Assembly: GCA_963758085.1 (NCBI GenBank) | Contig: CAVWUB010000004.1 | Coordinates: forward strand, 744,001 to 808,000 | DNA: 64,000 nt | Source of the DNA: UBA6163 sp963758085 | GTDB taxonomy: Bacteria; Planctomycetota; Planctomycetia; Pirellulales; Pirellulaceae | Reading direction: 5' to 3' | Part shown: one piece after another, positions 26,720 to 37,044 of the stretch | Numbering within the stretch: position 1 is the stretch's first letter | Layout: each line of letters opens with the position of its first letter | The notes under the pieces: generated by a model | The model's database searches: none | The model's input: the letters and a program-made list of their open reading frames with translations, nothing else | What the model was told of the DNA's origin: nothing | Made by a program: the position numbers and the translations under genes

Positions 26720-28555
26720 GTGGTGTCGGTGCTGCGGCGCGAGGGCCGTTCGTTGCTGGTGGCTGATGCGGTCTACAACATCCTCGCCGCGATCATGCTC
26801 TTCCCGCTCGTCGGGATGCTGATCAACCAGTTGGTGGCGCTCTCGGGTGAACCGGCGCTGGCTGGAGAAGACCTGCTCGCGGCGCTGTTGAGCTTGCGCG
26901 GCGGTCCACTGCTGCTGTTGGTCGTGCTGATCTCGATCACGATGCGGACGCTCGACTGCGCCACGCTGATGTGCATCATCCTTGGCGCCGATCAGGGATT
27001 TCGCATTCAACCGGTCGCCGCCATTTTGTACACGCTGCGGCGGAGTTGGCGGATTTTGTACGTCACCGCGAGGCATTTTTTGGCGGCCGCCCCGGTCGTG
27101 ATCCCGCTGCTGGCAGTCGGCTACCTGGTCTACCGTCAGCTGCTGAGCGAGTACGACATCAACTTTTATCTGGTGGAGCGTCCGTGGCCGTTTTGGCTGG
27201 CGCTGGGCTGCGGCGGCATCCTGACCGCGATCGGTTTTTTGCTGTTGGTGCCGGTGTTTCGATCGTGGATCGACATGCTGCCGCGGACCCTGTTCACTGG
27301 GCGTTTCGCACCTCGCGCCGGAGCTGCCGGGCCAGCTCCGCGAGGTGTTTGGGAACTGATGCTGTGCCTGGCTGTGTGGGGGCTGAGCAACTTTTTGCTG
27401 GCCTCGCTGTCAGGCGCCTTGGTGACCTGGAGCGGTCGCGAATTGGTCCGCGCGGCGGCTGCGCAACCCATGCTGATTGTCCCGGCAGCGAGCCTGACTT
27501 GGCTGGTGCTGGCTACGGTCAATTACCTCACCTCGTTCTTGGCGACCGCATCGCTGGCCACGATTCTGGCGGAACGGTTTGTTCGCACGCAGACCACCGA
27601 CCAGTGCCTCAAACACCTGGGAAAGCTGCGGCCGCCCCGCGGCGTGCCGCTGGTTCGAGGCTGGCTGTGGCGCCAGCGGATCGCATTGGCCTGCTTGGCG
27701 ATGCTGATCGGCGCGCTGGTGGTCTACCATCAGCTGACCGCCCCGCCGCTTGACCGCTTCCCGCAGATCATCGCTCACCGCGGCGCTTCGCTGGAGTTTC
27801 CCGAAAACACGCTGGCGGCGATTCAGGGGGCGATCGACGCCGGAGCGGACTGGGTGGAGATCGATGTGCAAGAATCGGCCGACGGCGTGGTTGTCGTCAT
27901 TCACGACAGCGACCTGAAGAAGATCGCGGGCAACGCGATCAAGGTCCGCGAAGCGACCGCCGACGAACTGCGATCGTTCGACATCGGCAGCTGGTTTGAT
28001 CCCGCGCTGGCCGATCAGCGGATCCCGACGCTGGCCGAGGCGCTGGCGATCTGCAAGGGGAAAATCCGCGTGATGATCGAACTGAAGTCGTACGGCTACG
28101 ACCAGCAGCTCGAGCAGCGGGTGATCGAAATCGTCGAAGCGGCCGACATGCAGCAGGAGGTGGCGATCATCTCGCTCAAGCTCGCCGCGCTGCGGAAAGT
28201 GCGCACGCTGCGACGCGACTGGCCGATCGGGCTGCTGATCCCGGTGGCCGTCGGTAACCCGGCCCGCATCGACGCCGACTTCCTGGCCGTCAGCTCCGCG
28301 AACGTCAGTCGCTCGCTGATCCGAGCCGCGCAAGGGCGCGGCAAAGAAGTGCACGTCTGGACGATCAACGACAGCCTGCACATGTCACGGCTGATCGACG
28401 CCGGAGTCGACGGCATCATCACCGACAATCCAGCGCTACTGCGCGACTTGATCCACGAGCGGACCGAGATGACGCCGCTGGAGATCATGCTGCTGCGCAC
28501 CGGCACGCTGCTGGGCATCGATCCGCTGCCGCTGCCGACACCGCGCCGGATCTAA
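26720..28555 (+). CDS. Membrane-anchored glycerophosphodiester phosphodiesterase
   Basis: Hydrolyses glycerophosphodiesters to glycerol-3-phosphate and an alcohol. The first 340 residues hold about six to eight transmembrane helices (membrane-domain GDPD type). The C-terminal 250 residues carry the catalytic motifs IIAHRGASLEFPENTL and WVEIDVQESADGVVVVIHD, then VMIELKSYG and a late HVWTIND with GVDGIITDNP. The GTG at 26720 has no clear ribosome site, and a TAG lies in frame at 26690. An ATG at 26662 in another frame (MSLHGDVQR) would be a good start if one base is missing between them. Cell-envelope lipid turnover is a likely role. Confidence 0.87.
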   Translation: MVSVLRREGRSLLVADAVYNILAAIMLFPLVGMLINQLVALSGEPALAGEDLLAALLSLRGGPLLLLVVLISITMRTLDCATLMCIILGADQGFRIQPVAAILYTLRRSWRILYVTARHFLAAAPVVIPLLAVGYLVYRQLLSEYDINFYLVERPWPFWLALGCGGILTAIGFLLLVPVFRSWIDMLPRTLFTGRFAPRAGAAGPAPRGVWELMLCLAVWGLSNFLLASLSGALVTWSGRELVRAAAAQPMLIVPAASLTWLVLATVNYLTSFLATASLATILAERFVRTQTTDQCLKHLGKLRPPRGVPLVRGWLWRQRIALACLAMLIGALVVYHQLTAPPLDRFPQIIAHRGASLEFPENTLAAIQGAIDAGADWVEIDVQESADGVVVVIHDSDLKKIAGNAIKVREATADELRSFDIGSWFDPALADQRIPTLAEALAICKGKIRVMIELKSYGYDQQLEQRVIEIVEAADMQQEVAIISLKLAALRKVRTLRRDWPIGLLIPVAVGNPARIDADFLAVSSANVSRSLIRAAQGRGKEVHVWTINDSLHMSRLIDAGVDGIITDNPALLRDLIHERTEMTPLEIMLLRTGTLLGIDPLPLPTPRRI

Positions 28556-28642
28556 AGCGGCGCCGGACCGCAAGCCGGCGCTAACTCAAAACCTACGCCA
28601 TTCAGCCGGCCCACGCCGCTCAGCTCAGCCGGCCCACGCCGC

Positions 28643-29983
28643 TCAGCCAGTCAGGGTGGTGCTATCGACGGTGACGTTGACCGCCGGCCGGCCGATGCTG
28701 TGGTAGGTGAAGCCCTGTCGCTGCATCCGCTCGGGTTCGTACAGGTTGCGGCCGTCAAAGATGACGTGTTCGTTCATCCGCGTCCGCATCTCGTCGAAGT
28801 CCGGGTTGTGGTACACCTTCCATTCGGTGTTGATCGCCAGGGCGCTGGCGCCGTTGAGGGCATCCATTGCCGATTCGCAGTAAATCAATTTATTGCCGTA
28901 GATGTCACGGATATGCTCCATCGCCTCGGGATCATGGACCTGGATGGCCGCTCCCTTTTCGACGAGGTAATTGAGCAGTGTCAGCGCTGGAGCTTCACGG
29001 ATGTCGTCGGTTCGCGGCTTGAAGGCTAACCCCCAGACAGCGAACCGCTTGCCGGCCAAACTGCCGCCGTAATGCGACTCGATCTTATCGACCAGCACGT
29101 GTTTTTGTTTCTGGTTGACTTCTTCGACCGCGTCCATGATCCGCGGTTCCAGGCCGTAGGCGCGAGCCATGCTCGCCAGCGCCCGGACATCCTTGGGAAA
29201 ACAGCTGCCGCCGTAGCCGACGCCGGGGAACATGAACGCGAACCCGATCCGCTGGTCGTGGCCCATGCCGCGGCGAACGTCGTTGATGTCCCCGCCCATC
29301 CGCTCGCACAAATTGGCCATCTCGTTGATGAACGAGATCTTGGTGCTCAGCATTGCGTTGGCGGCATACTTGGTGAACTCCGCCGATTCGGGACTCATCG
29401 TCAAGAACGGCCGGTCGGTCCGCAAGAACGGCTGATACAGTTCGTGCAGTACCTCTCCGGTCTCTTCCTTGCGGACGCCGACGACGACGCGGTCGGGCTT
29501 CATGAAGTCGTCGATGGCGGCCCCTTCCTTGAGGAACTCAGGATTGCTGGCGACGTCGACCTCGCGGCCCAGCTGCTGCTGGAGTCGCTCGAAGATCCAC
29601 TGGTTCGTGCCCACCGGAACCGTACTCTTGGTGACCACGATCGCATCATCGGTCAGATGCGGCGCGATCGTGTCGACAACCTGCCGCAGGGCGCTGAGAT
29701 CCGCCGACCCGTCGGCTGCCGGTGGCGTGCCGACGGCGAGATAAATGATGCGGCTGACGCTGACCGCCTCAGCGATGTCGGTGGTGAAGTTGAGCTGTCC
29801 GTTCTCGATGTTTCGCAGCACGAGCTCTTTCAGGCCGGGCTCGAAAATCGGCAATTTACCTTTCCGCAAGCCGTCGATCTTCGCCTGATCGATATCCACA
29901 CAGATAACATCATTACCGCTTTCTGCGAAACAGGTGCCGGTAACCAGGCCGACATAGCCGGTTCCGATCATCGCGATTCTCAT
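28643..29983 (-). CDS. ugd: UDP-glucose 6-dehydrogenase
   Basis: Oxidises UDP-glucose to UDP-glucuronate in two NAD-dependent steps, for envelope polysaccharides. The 446-residue protein begins MRIAMIGTGYVGLVTG (Rossmann motif at 7-13). It has TKSTVPVGT, SNPEFLKEG and the catalytic Cys261 in GYGGSCFPKD, and a C-terminal UDP-binding domain with FAVWGLAFKPRTDDIREA. The stop lies inside a 22-bp direct duplication (28602-28623 and 28625-28646). Confidence 0.95.
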   Translation of the reverse strand: MRIAMIGTGYVGLVTGTCFAESGNDVICVDIDQAKIDGLRKGKLPIFEPGLKELVLRNIENGQLNFTTDIAEAVSVSRIIYLAVGTPPAADGSADLSALRQVVDTIAPHLTDDAIVVTKSTVPVGTNQWIFERLQQQLGREVDVASNPEFLKEGAAIDDFMKPDRVVVGVRKEETGEVLHELYQPFLRTDRPFLTMSPESAEFTKYAANAMLSTKISFINEMANLCERMGGDINDVRRGMGHDQRIGFAFMFPGVGYGGSCFPKDVRALASMARAYGLEPRIMDAVEEVNQKQKHVLVDKIESHYGGSLAGKRFAVWGLAFKPRTDDIREAPALTLLNYLVEKGAAIQVHDPEAMEHIRDIYGNKLIYCESAMDALNGASALAINTEWKVYHNPDFDEMRTRMNEHVIFDGRNLYEPERMQRQGFTYHSIGRPAVNVTVDSTTLTG

Positions 29984-30183
29984 ACCACATCACCATCGGG
30001 GAAGAGCAAACGAAGCTATTTGAGGCCGCCAGTGTAATCGGAGAACTGTCGACGGATCAGGGCTAAATGCAGCTTCAGCCGATTTTCGTTTCCGTTCCGC
30101 ACCGCCCCGAAAGACTCCTTCACTAAGTGTGCGTCCACCCTTCCGGGGACGGTGAGCCGTTGGAGAGGATATTGGGGCGGATT

Positions 30184-30313
30184 GGGGTGGCACGCCCAGA
30201 GCCCCAGCGATGGGCGTGAGCAGTGGAAGCAGATACCGAGCCGATGACACATTTCATGGTCACCCTGCCGTTCTCCCCAACACGCCCTTCGTTCCTCAGG
30301 GACGTGCCACCCA
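30184..30313. repeat. Interspersed inverted-repeat element, family A, copy 4 (reverse orientation)
   Basis: Bounded by GGGTGGCACGCCC and GACGTGCCACCC, with perfect ten-base inverted ends. It lies in the 450-bp spacer between the start of ugd and the end of manA. The rest of that spacer shows no gene. Confidence 0.88.
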
Positions 30314-30434
30314 GAGGATTCAGGACTTGTCTCTACCCGCGTTTTTCGCCGCTGCGGAGTACGAGCACGACGGAATGGATTTGCTGTTAGCTCCTAAAAT
30401 CAAGCTGTGATAACGTGTTGAGACTGGTTGACGC

Positions 30435-31442
30435 TCAGGGCAGATGCGCCAGCAGCACCGTGGTGTCGCTCCGCCCAGCACGCAAACGAACAGCGCCCGC
30501 CGCAGCCGGAACCAGCGCCGAGCGGCCCAGCGGCAGAGCCACCCGCTGCCCATGGTTGTCCACCAGTTCGCCGCTGCCCCGGACCACCGTCAGCAGGTGC
30601 ATGCGGTCGTCCCCACCAATCGAGATCTCGCGATCGGGATCGGAGCTGCCATCCCCCCTCTCCGCCGCGGTGCGATCAAAGCGGGCCTGGGCGAGCACGA
30701 ACTTGTCGCAAACAACGACCGTTTCGGTGCCATCCTCTGCGGGAAGCGGCGTCTGCACGGCGACAGGGCCGCGCGCAAAGTCAGTCACCTCCAGCGCTTC
30801 CCGGATATGCAGCGGCCGCCCTTGGCCGTTGTCGCCGACGCGATTCCAGTCGAACAGCCGGAAAGTGGTATCGCTAGACTGCTGCAGCTCCGCGACGACC
30901 AATCCGCCGCCCAGCGCGTGCACGGTGCCCGCCGGGATGAACACGCACTGGCCGACCTGCGGCGCAAGCGCGTGCAGCACCTGCTCCGTTTGGCCCGCTA
31001 CAATCGCCTGTTGCAGCGCCTGCCGGTCGACGCCGGACTTGAGCCCCGCATAGATTCGGCTATTGGGCTCCGCGGCGACGATGTACCAAGCTTCGGTCTT
31101 GCCCAGATCCGGCTGCGGCATCTGCTGAGCATACGCGTCGTCGGGATGGACCTGAACCGACAGCACCCGGTCGCAGTCCAGAAACTTCAGCAGCAGGGGA
31201 AACGCGTCCAGACCGGCGTGGCGTCCCAACAGCTCCGCATTCTGCTGGTCGAGCAGCGCTCGCAGCGACTGACCGGCCAGCGGACCGTTTTCGACCACGC
31301 TTTGATCCTGGCCGTGGTCAGCGATTTCCCAGCTTTCGGCATAGTCCGCTTCCGGGCCGATCGGTTTGCCGAGCAGATCGCCCAGCCGCCGGCCGCCCCA
31401 TAGCGTTCGTTTGAGGATCGGGCGGAAAAAAAGGGGGTACAT
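30435..31442 (-). CDS. manA: Mannose-6-phosphate isomerase, class I
   Basis: Interconverts mannose-6-phosphate and fructose-6-phosphate (zinc enzyme). From the ATG at 31442 the product is 335 aa, starting MYPLFFRPILKRTLWGG. Zinc-site motifs are present: SVQVHPDDAYA, KTEAWYI and the later PAGTVHALGGG, with the VAELQQSSDTTFRLFDWNR block. Length and motifs fit the short Firmicutes-like type I enzyme. It diverges from tatC across about 106 bp, which must hold promoters for both. Confidence 0.93.
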   Translation of the reverse strand: MYPLFFRPILKRTLWGGRRLGDLLGKPIGPEADYAESWEIADHGQDQSVVENGPLAGQSLRALLDQQNAELLGRHAGLDAFPLLLKFLDCDRVLSVQVHPDDAYAQQMPQPDLGKTEAWYIVAAEPNSRIYAGLKSGVDRQALQQAIVAGQTEQVLHALAPQVGQCVFIPAGTVHALGGGLVVAELQQSSDTTFRLFDWNRVGDNGQGRPLHIREALEVTDFARGPVAVQTPLPAEDGTETVVVCDKFVLAQARFDRTAAERGDGSSDPDREISIGGDDRMHLLTVVRGSGELVDNHGQRVALPLGRSALVPAAAGAVRLRAGRSDTTVLLAHLP

Positions 31443-31548
31443 TGGAGCAGTCCAGGCAATTTGTGAGTCTGCTGACAACAAAATTCCATTCCTGCTGTTA
31501 GACTATCTCGCTTTCCGCCTATCGCCCAGATCCGCCAGAATAATACCC

Positions 31549-32592
31549 GTGGACCGACCCGCACGCCCTAAAGACGATCTTTTCGATAACTCGACGATGA
31601 CCTTCGGGGAGCACCTCGAGGAGCTGCGCAAGTCGCTGGGCAAAGCGCTGCTGTGGCTCGCGGTCGGGCTGGTCGTCGGGTTGGTATTTTTCGCCGATCG
31701 CGTCGTCCGCTACGTCCAAGAGCCGTTGAAGGCGGCGATCCAGGAGTATAACACCGATCGCGACTTGGCTCGCTTCGGAGTCGATCCGGACGATCCAGAT
31801 GTCCAGGGCCTGCGGCACCTGCTGCGGGAAAACGGGCTGCAGTGGGAATTGGTCTATGATGTTCCCGAGGAGATTCTGGCGGAGACCAATCTGACCGGCG
31901 ACGAGGCGATTCGCACCGCTGGCCCGGTGCAGATGGTCGAACTGCTGTCCAAGCTGCCGGATGCGAGCGAGTTAAAACCGCGGTTGCAGCTGCGGCGACA
32001 CGAGGTCGGGCTCAGCTCGCTGAAGATCGAAGAGCCGTTCATGATCTGGGTGAAGGCGGGGTTGATCGTCGGAGCGGTGCTTGCCAGCCCGATGATCTTT
32101 TATCACCTCTGGAGCTTCGTGGCCGCCGGGCTGCACAGTCACGAACGGCGGTACGTGCACCTCTACCTGCCGGTCAGCGTCGGCCTATTTGTCAGCGGCG
32201 TCTGCTTAGCGTTTTACTTCGTGCTGCGGTACGTGTTGTCCTTCCTGTTGCAGTTCAACGGTCAGCTCGACGTCGCCGTCGAACCGCGGTTGACCTACTA
32301 CGTGAACTTCGTGTTGCTGTTGCCGCTGGGCTTCGGTTTGGCATTTCAGTTGCCACTGGTGATGCTGTTTTTGGAACGGATTGGGTTGATCACGGTCCAA
32401 GGCTACATCGCCTCGTGGCGGATCGCGATTCTGGTGATTGCCGTGATTTCGATGCTGGTTACTCCAGCCGACCTCACCAGCATGATTTCGTTGATGATCC
32501 CGCTGATCTTCCTCTACTTCCTCGGCGTCTTGATGTGCAAGTACATCCCCAAAGGGCGAGGGTTGGGGAGCGAAGCCTATGATCCCCGTTAG
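31549..32592 (+). CDS. tatC: Sec-independent protein translocase TatC with an enlarged first periplasmic loop
   Basis: Core receptor of the Tat system, which exports folded twin-arginine proteins across the cytoplasmic membrane. The N-terminal signature MTFGEHLEELRKSL, six hydrophobic spans and the KIEEPFMIW segment are present. The stretch between spans 1 and 2 is about 75-80 residues longer than in E. coli TatC and is charged (Asp/Glu/Arg-rich), so the first periplasmic loop is enlarged. The GTG at 31549 is chosen; the ATG at 31597 would remove 16 residues. tatA/tatB are not nearby. The dGTPase-like gene starts 2 bases after the stop. Confidence 0.92.
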   Translation: MDRPARPKDDLFDNSTMTFGEHLEELRKSLGKALLWLAVGLVVGLVFFADRVVRYVQEPLKAAIQEYNTDRDLARFGVDPDDPDVQGLRHLLRENGLQWELVYDVPEEILAETNLTGDEAIRTAGPVQMVELLSKLPDASELKPRLQLRRHEVGLSSLKIEEPFMIWVKAGLIVGAVLASPMIFYHLWSFVAAGLHSHERRYVHLYLPVSVGLFVSGVCLAFYFVLRYVLSFLLQFNGQLDVAVEPRLTYYVNFVLLLPLGFGLAFQLPLVMLFLERIGLITVQGYIASWRIAILVIAVISMLVTPADLTSMISLMIPLIFLYFLGVLMCKYIPKGRGLGSEAYDPR

Positions 32593-32594
32593 CT

Positions 32595-33762
32595 ATGACC
32601 GATTTGGCTAATCCGACCTGGATGCTCGATTTGCGCCGCGTGGCCGATCGTGAGCATTTGCTGTTGGCCAGCTATGCGATGCACAGCCGCGACACGGTCG
32701 GACGGCTGCATCCAGAACCGGAGCACGATTATCGCGGGCCGTTTGCGCGATCGCGACCGCGTGCTGCATTCTTCTGCGTTTCGTCGCCTGTCGGGAAAGA
32801 TGCAGGTGTTTACCGGCGAAATGGGCGAATACCACCGCACGCGGCTGACTCACACGTTTGAGGTTGCTTCGGTGGCGCGGACCATCGCCCGCGTGCTGCG
32901 CCTCAACGAGGACCTGACCGAGACGCTGGCGCTGCTGCACGACATCGGCCACCCGCCCTACGGGCACTGCGGCGAAGATGTTTTGGCGGACGCCATGCGC
33001 AGTCACGGCGGATTTTCGCACAACGGGTTCGCGCTGGCGATCGTGACTCAGCTGGAACAGCGGCACGCTTCCTTTCCAGGGCTCAACCTCTCCCGCGAAG
33101 TGCTTTCGGGCCAAGACGTTCGCGCCCACAAAGCGGAGGCCGCTGTCGGCATGGCTCCGCTATTGGAGGTTCAGGTCGTCGATCTGGCTGATTCGATCGC
33201 CTACGACGCTCATGATGTTGACGACGCGCTGCAGATGGGCGTGATCGACCATGACGAACTGCAGCGGTTGGCGCTGATCCGGCGAGCGTCCGCGCAGGTG
33301 CTCGGCCGCTATGGGAACCTGCCACCGAGTCGGCGGCGGCAGGCGCTGGTGCACGAACTGGTCGACTTGCAGGTCGGCGACTTGCTAGCCTCGGCGACCG
33401 ATCGGCTTCGCAGTTGCGACGGCCGAACCGCCGACGACATCCGCAGCGATGGAGTGCGGCTTGGCCATTCGGAAGCGATCGCTGCCGAGCGCGCGGAACT
33501 GGAGGCGTATTTATTTGATGCCGTCTATCGCCACCCGCGGCTGATGACGGTCCGCCAGTCCGCGAGCGACCGCTTGGAAGAGCTGTTTCAGGGGCTAGTG
33601 CGGAATCCTGAGCGGCTGCCGCTGCGGTTCCGCACACGGGTCGGCGAAGTCGGCGTGCACCGGGCGGTGAGTGATTATTTGGCCGGCATGACCGACCGCT
33701 TCTGCGACACCCAGCACCGCCACTTCAAAACCCACTCCACCGGTCCGCTCACCGACTGGTGA
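32595..33762 (+). CDS. dGTPase-like HD-domain phosphohydrolase (one frameshift)
   Basis: Deoxyguanosinetriphosphate triphosphohydrolase-like protein, which hydrolyses dNTPs to nucleoside and triphosphate. The N-terminus (LLASYAMHSRDTVGRLHPEPEHDYRGPFAR) is in the frame of 32595. The remainder (DRDRVLHSSAFRRLSGKMQVF, TRLTHTFEVASVART, LLHDIGHPPYGHCGE, VVDLADSIAYDAHDVDDAL) is in the next frame. The switch lies at about 32747-32752 inside TTTGCGCGATCGCG, consistent with a missing GC dinucleotide or one extra base. The HD metal site (H...HD...D) is complete. The frame break is probably a sequence error. Confidence 0.85.
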
Positions 33763-33774
33763 TATGGCAACGTC

Positions 33775-35168
33775 CTACGCGGTGTGGATGGAGCGGCCGT
33801 CGACGGCGAGGGCTGCTTCGTGAAACGCTTCGGCCAGCGTGGGGTGCGCGTGACAGGTGCGGGCGATGTCTTCACTGCTGGCGCCGAACTCCATCGCCGC
33901 AGCCGCTTCGGCGATCAAATCGCCGGCGCGGCGCCGATGATGTGCACGCCCAATACGCGGTCGGTCGCTTTGTCAGCGAGAATTTTGACGCGGCCATCGG
34001 GTTCGCCGAGAGTTCTAGCCCGCCCGTTGGCGCCGAAGAAGCCGATGCCTTTGCGATACGCAATTCCTGCCTCCTTCAATTGATCCTCGGTCTGGCCGAC
34101 CGAGGCGATTTCGGGATGCGTGTAGATAATCGCCGGGATCACGTCGTAGTTCATGTGGCTGCTGATACCGGCCAGCCGCTCAACGCAGACCACCCCTTCT
34201 TCCATCGCCTTGTGAGCGAGCATCATGCCGCCGATGCAGTCGCCCGCGGCATAGACGTTCTGCACTCGGGTCTGAAAATCCTCATCCACGGTAATAAAAC
34301 CGCGGCGATCGGTCTGCAGGCCGATCGCATCGAGGCCAATCTCGCGGGTCAGCGGCACCCGTCCGGTTGCCAGCAGCACGCGGTCGCAGCGGATCGGCTC
34401 GCCGCCCTGGATCTCAACCACGCAGCCTTCGCCGTCGCGCTTGGCCGAGGCGACCATGGTGCTGGTACGGAACTCGATGCCCTGCTTGCGGAACGTCCGG
34501 TGGGCGATCTGCGCAATGTCGGTGTCCATTCCCGGCAGGATCCGGTCCAGCGCCTCGAGCACGATCACTTCGCTGCCCAGGCGGTTCCAAACGCTGCCCA
34601 GTTCCAGCCCGATGTAGCCGCCCCCGATCACCACCAACCGCTGAGGGACTTGGGGGAAGGAGAGCGCGGTGGTGCTGTTGCCGATCCGGTCACCGTCTTC
34701 TTCAACCGTGGGCAAGGAGGCGGGACGGCTGCCGGGACAGAGCAATAACTTGTCGCCCTGAACCAGCAGCGGGCCGTCGGCAGTGGCGACTTCGACCGAC
34801 TCACTGTCGCGCAACTTACCACGGCCGCGATAGCCGGTCACGCCGCGCTGCTTGAACAGCATGTCGATCCCACCGGTCAGCGCGTCGACGATCCGCTCCT
34901 TGCGGCTCATCATCGTCGACAGGTCGAGTTCCAAGCCGCCAACTTTTACGCCGTGGTCGGCGAAGCGGTGTTTGGCTTCCTCATACAGATGGCTCGACTC
35001 CAGCAGCGCCTTGCTGGGGATGCAGCCGACCCGCAGGCAGGTTCCGCCGAAGCGCTGATTCTCATCGATGCAGGCGACGTTCATGCCCAACTGGGCGGCG
35101 CGGATCGCAGCGACGTAACCGGCCGGGCCACCGCCGAGAATGACCAAATCGTGACGGGTCGTTTTCAT
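33775..35168 (-). CDS. lpdA: Dihydrolipoyl dehydrogenase (one frameshift near the 3' end)
   Basis: E3 flavoenzyme of 2-oxo-acid dehydrogenase complexes. It has the FAD-binding GGGPAGYVAAIRAAQLG, the redox disulfide GGTCLRVGCIPSK, the NAD-binding IGGGYIGLELGSVW and the second FAD motif YAAGDCIGG. The frame hits a stop at 33915 just after LGVHIIGA. In the next frame the normal ending continues (GDLIAEAAAAMEFG, then the catalytic CHAHPTLAEAFHEA) to a TAG at 33775. The shift is at about 33928-33934 in a GCGCGGCGCC run. It lies 21 bp after atpA on the same strand. Confidence 0.9.
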
Positions 35169-35189
35169 GAACTCACTTCGAAGAAAGGA

Positions 35190-37044
35190 TCAAGTTGTCA
35201 GTGCTCCGCGCGGCTGCCCAGCGTAGGCGGCCTTCTCAAGTTCGTCGATCTGCTGAACGTACTTGTGATATTCGGCCGAATCAAACACGGCATAATTGAG
35301 GTTTTTGAACAGCCCGGTCAACCGCGTGAAAAAGTCGCGCACGTCGTTGTTGCTGTCAAACTCGTAGTCGCGATCGATCAGCCGTTTGCAGAGCAAAAAG
35401 CTTGCCTTTTGACGCTCGATCGGAACCGTCACATCGACTTTGTCAAACGCATCCTGCTGCAGGTACACCATGTCGAAGAACAGCGACTTTTGATAGGTCA
35501 CGTAGTCGTTGATGGTGATCCCTTCTTCGCCGGTCACCTGCATCATTTGATAGATGCTTTCGCCCTTGCGCATCAGGTCGTGCATCGCGGTCACGCTGGC
35601 CGTCCAGTGTGGATCGAGTTCCTGGTCAAAGTAGCTTTGCAACTGTTCACGGTAACGCGACCAAGAGATCAGCGGATCGATCGCCGGGTAGAAACGCTTG
35701 TAAGCCCGAGCATAGGAGAGTCCGAGGAAGCATTTAACCGTGCCGAGGGTCGCCTGCGTCACCGGTTCTTCAAAGTTGCCGCCCGCCGGTGAGACCGAAC
35801 CGATCATGGTCAAACTGCCGGTCGAGCCATCGGTCAACTGCAACACACCTGCGCGTTCGTAAACACCTTTGATGGCCGAGTCGAGATACGCAGGAAACGC
35901 TTCTTCCCCGGGAATCTCTTCCAGCCGGCCAGACGTTTCGCGCATCGCCTGCGCCGGCGCGAGGTGGAGTCGGCCAGCAACAAGACGTCGAGCCCCATCT
36001 GCCGGTAGTATTCGCCCAGTGTGATCCCGGTGTAGATCGATGCCTCGCGCATGCCACCGGCATCGAGGAGGTGTTGCAGATGATGATCGTGCGGTCCATC
36101 AACTTGCCGCCGGTGCGCGGATCGTTCATCTCCGCGAAGTCATGAATCGTTTCGACCACCTCGCCGGCGCGTTCGCCACAGGCGACCACGATCACGATGT
36201 CGACCGCGCAGTAACGGGCGATCAGACCCTGCAGCACCGTTTTACCGGCGCCGAACGGCCCCGGCACACAGGCGGTTCCGCCGCGCGCGACCGGAAAAAA
36301 CGTATCGATGGTGCGTGTCGTGGTGATCAGCGGCTCGGTCGGGAAGCGGCGCTGCACCAACCTCGCCCGCTGCATGTACTGTGGGATCGGGCGGCGCACC
36401 GGCCAGTCCTGGGTCATCGTCACCTCGCGCTCCCGTCCACGGTCATCCCGCAACCGCGCGATGGTTTGTTCGACGGTCTGCGAACCCATTTCGATCGACA
36501 GGATTTCAGCGGTCCCCTGCAAATCAAACGGAGCCATGATCCGGTGACGAATGTTCTTCTCGTTAACGTAGCCCAGGGTGTCGCCTGCCGAAACACGCTC
36601 ACCCACCCGCCTGCTTGGCTCAAAGTCCCAAGTGCGCTGCTTGTCTAGCGGATAGAGATCGCGACCGCGATTGAGGAAGAAGCCATCGAGTTCGGCTAGG
36701 TCACCCAATGGGTTTTGCAGCCCGTCGTAGATCACGCCCAGCATCCCTGGCCCGAGTGTCAACGACAGCATTTGTCCGGTCAGTTCGACCGGATCGCCGA
36801 AGCGGACGCCATCGGTCTCCTCGAACACCTGCAAGTCGGCGATGTCGCCATACACCCGCAGCACCTCCGACTTGAGTCGCTCTTGGCCGACGCGCACGAA
36901 GGCCACCTCATTTTTCATGAGTGTCCCGGAGTCGGCCTGGATCCGCACGATATTGCCATTGACGCCCAGGACACGGGCGCGTGGGCGTTGGCCACCGGAG
37001 GATGACTCGGTGGTTGACTGACTAGACGGGTTTTGCGTACTCAC
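35190..37044 (-). CDS. atpA: V/A-type ATPase catalytic subunit A (two frameshifts)
   Basis: Catalytic A subunit of the rotary V/A-type ATPase. The P-loop GPFGAGKTV and the A-specific N-terminal non-homologous region (LGPGMLGVIYDGLQNPL, PSRRVGERVSAGDTLG) are clear, as is VACGERAGEVVE. After SSMPVA (about 36050) the frame shifts to give REASIYTGITLGEYYRQMG and LLADSTSR. It shifts again at about 35957 into MRETSGRLEEIPGEEAFPAYL to the end. Both breaks look like single missing bases. Start GTG at 37044 overlaps the DUF2764 gene by 23 bases. Full length about 618 aa is normal. Last ATPase gene of the operon. Confidence 0.9.

Noticed and set aside
28602..28646. 22-bp direct duplication at the 3' end of ugd as a mobile element scar
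   Set aside because: A simple two-copy duplication without other hallmarks; slippage is the simpler explanation.
30184..30313. Family A repeat as a small protein gene (frames of 60-80 codons run through it)
   Set aside because: Frames differ between copies and conservation follows DNA ends and palindromes rather than codons.
35770..35945. Two overlapping A-subunit genes (a 424-codon and a 251-codon frame)
   Set aside because: They are the two halves of a single atpA separated by frameshifts; the C-terminal part of the first frame is non-homologous.
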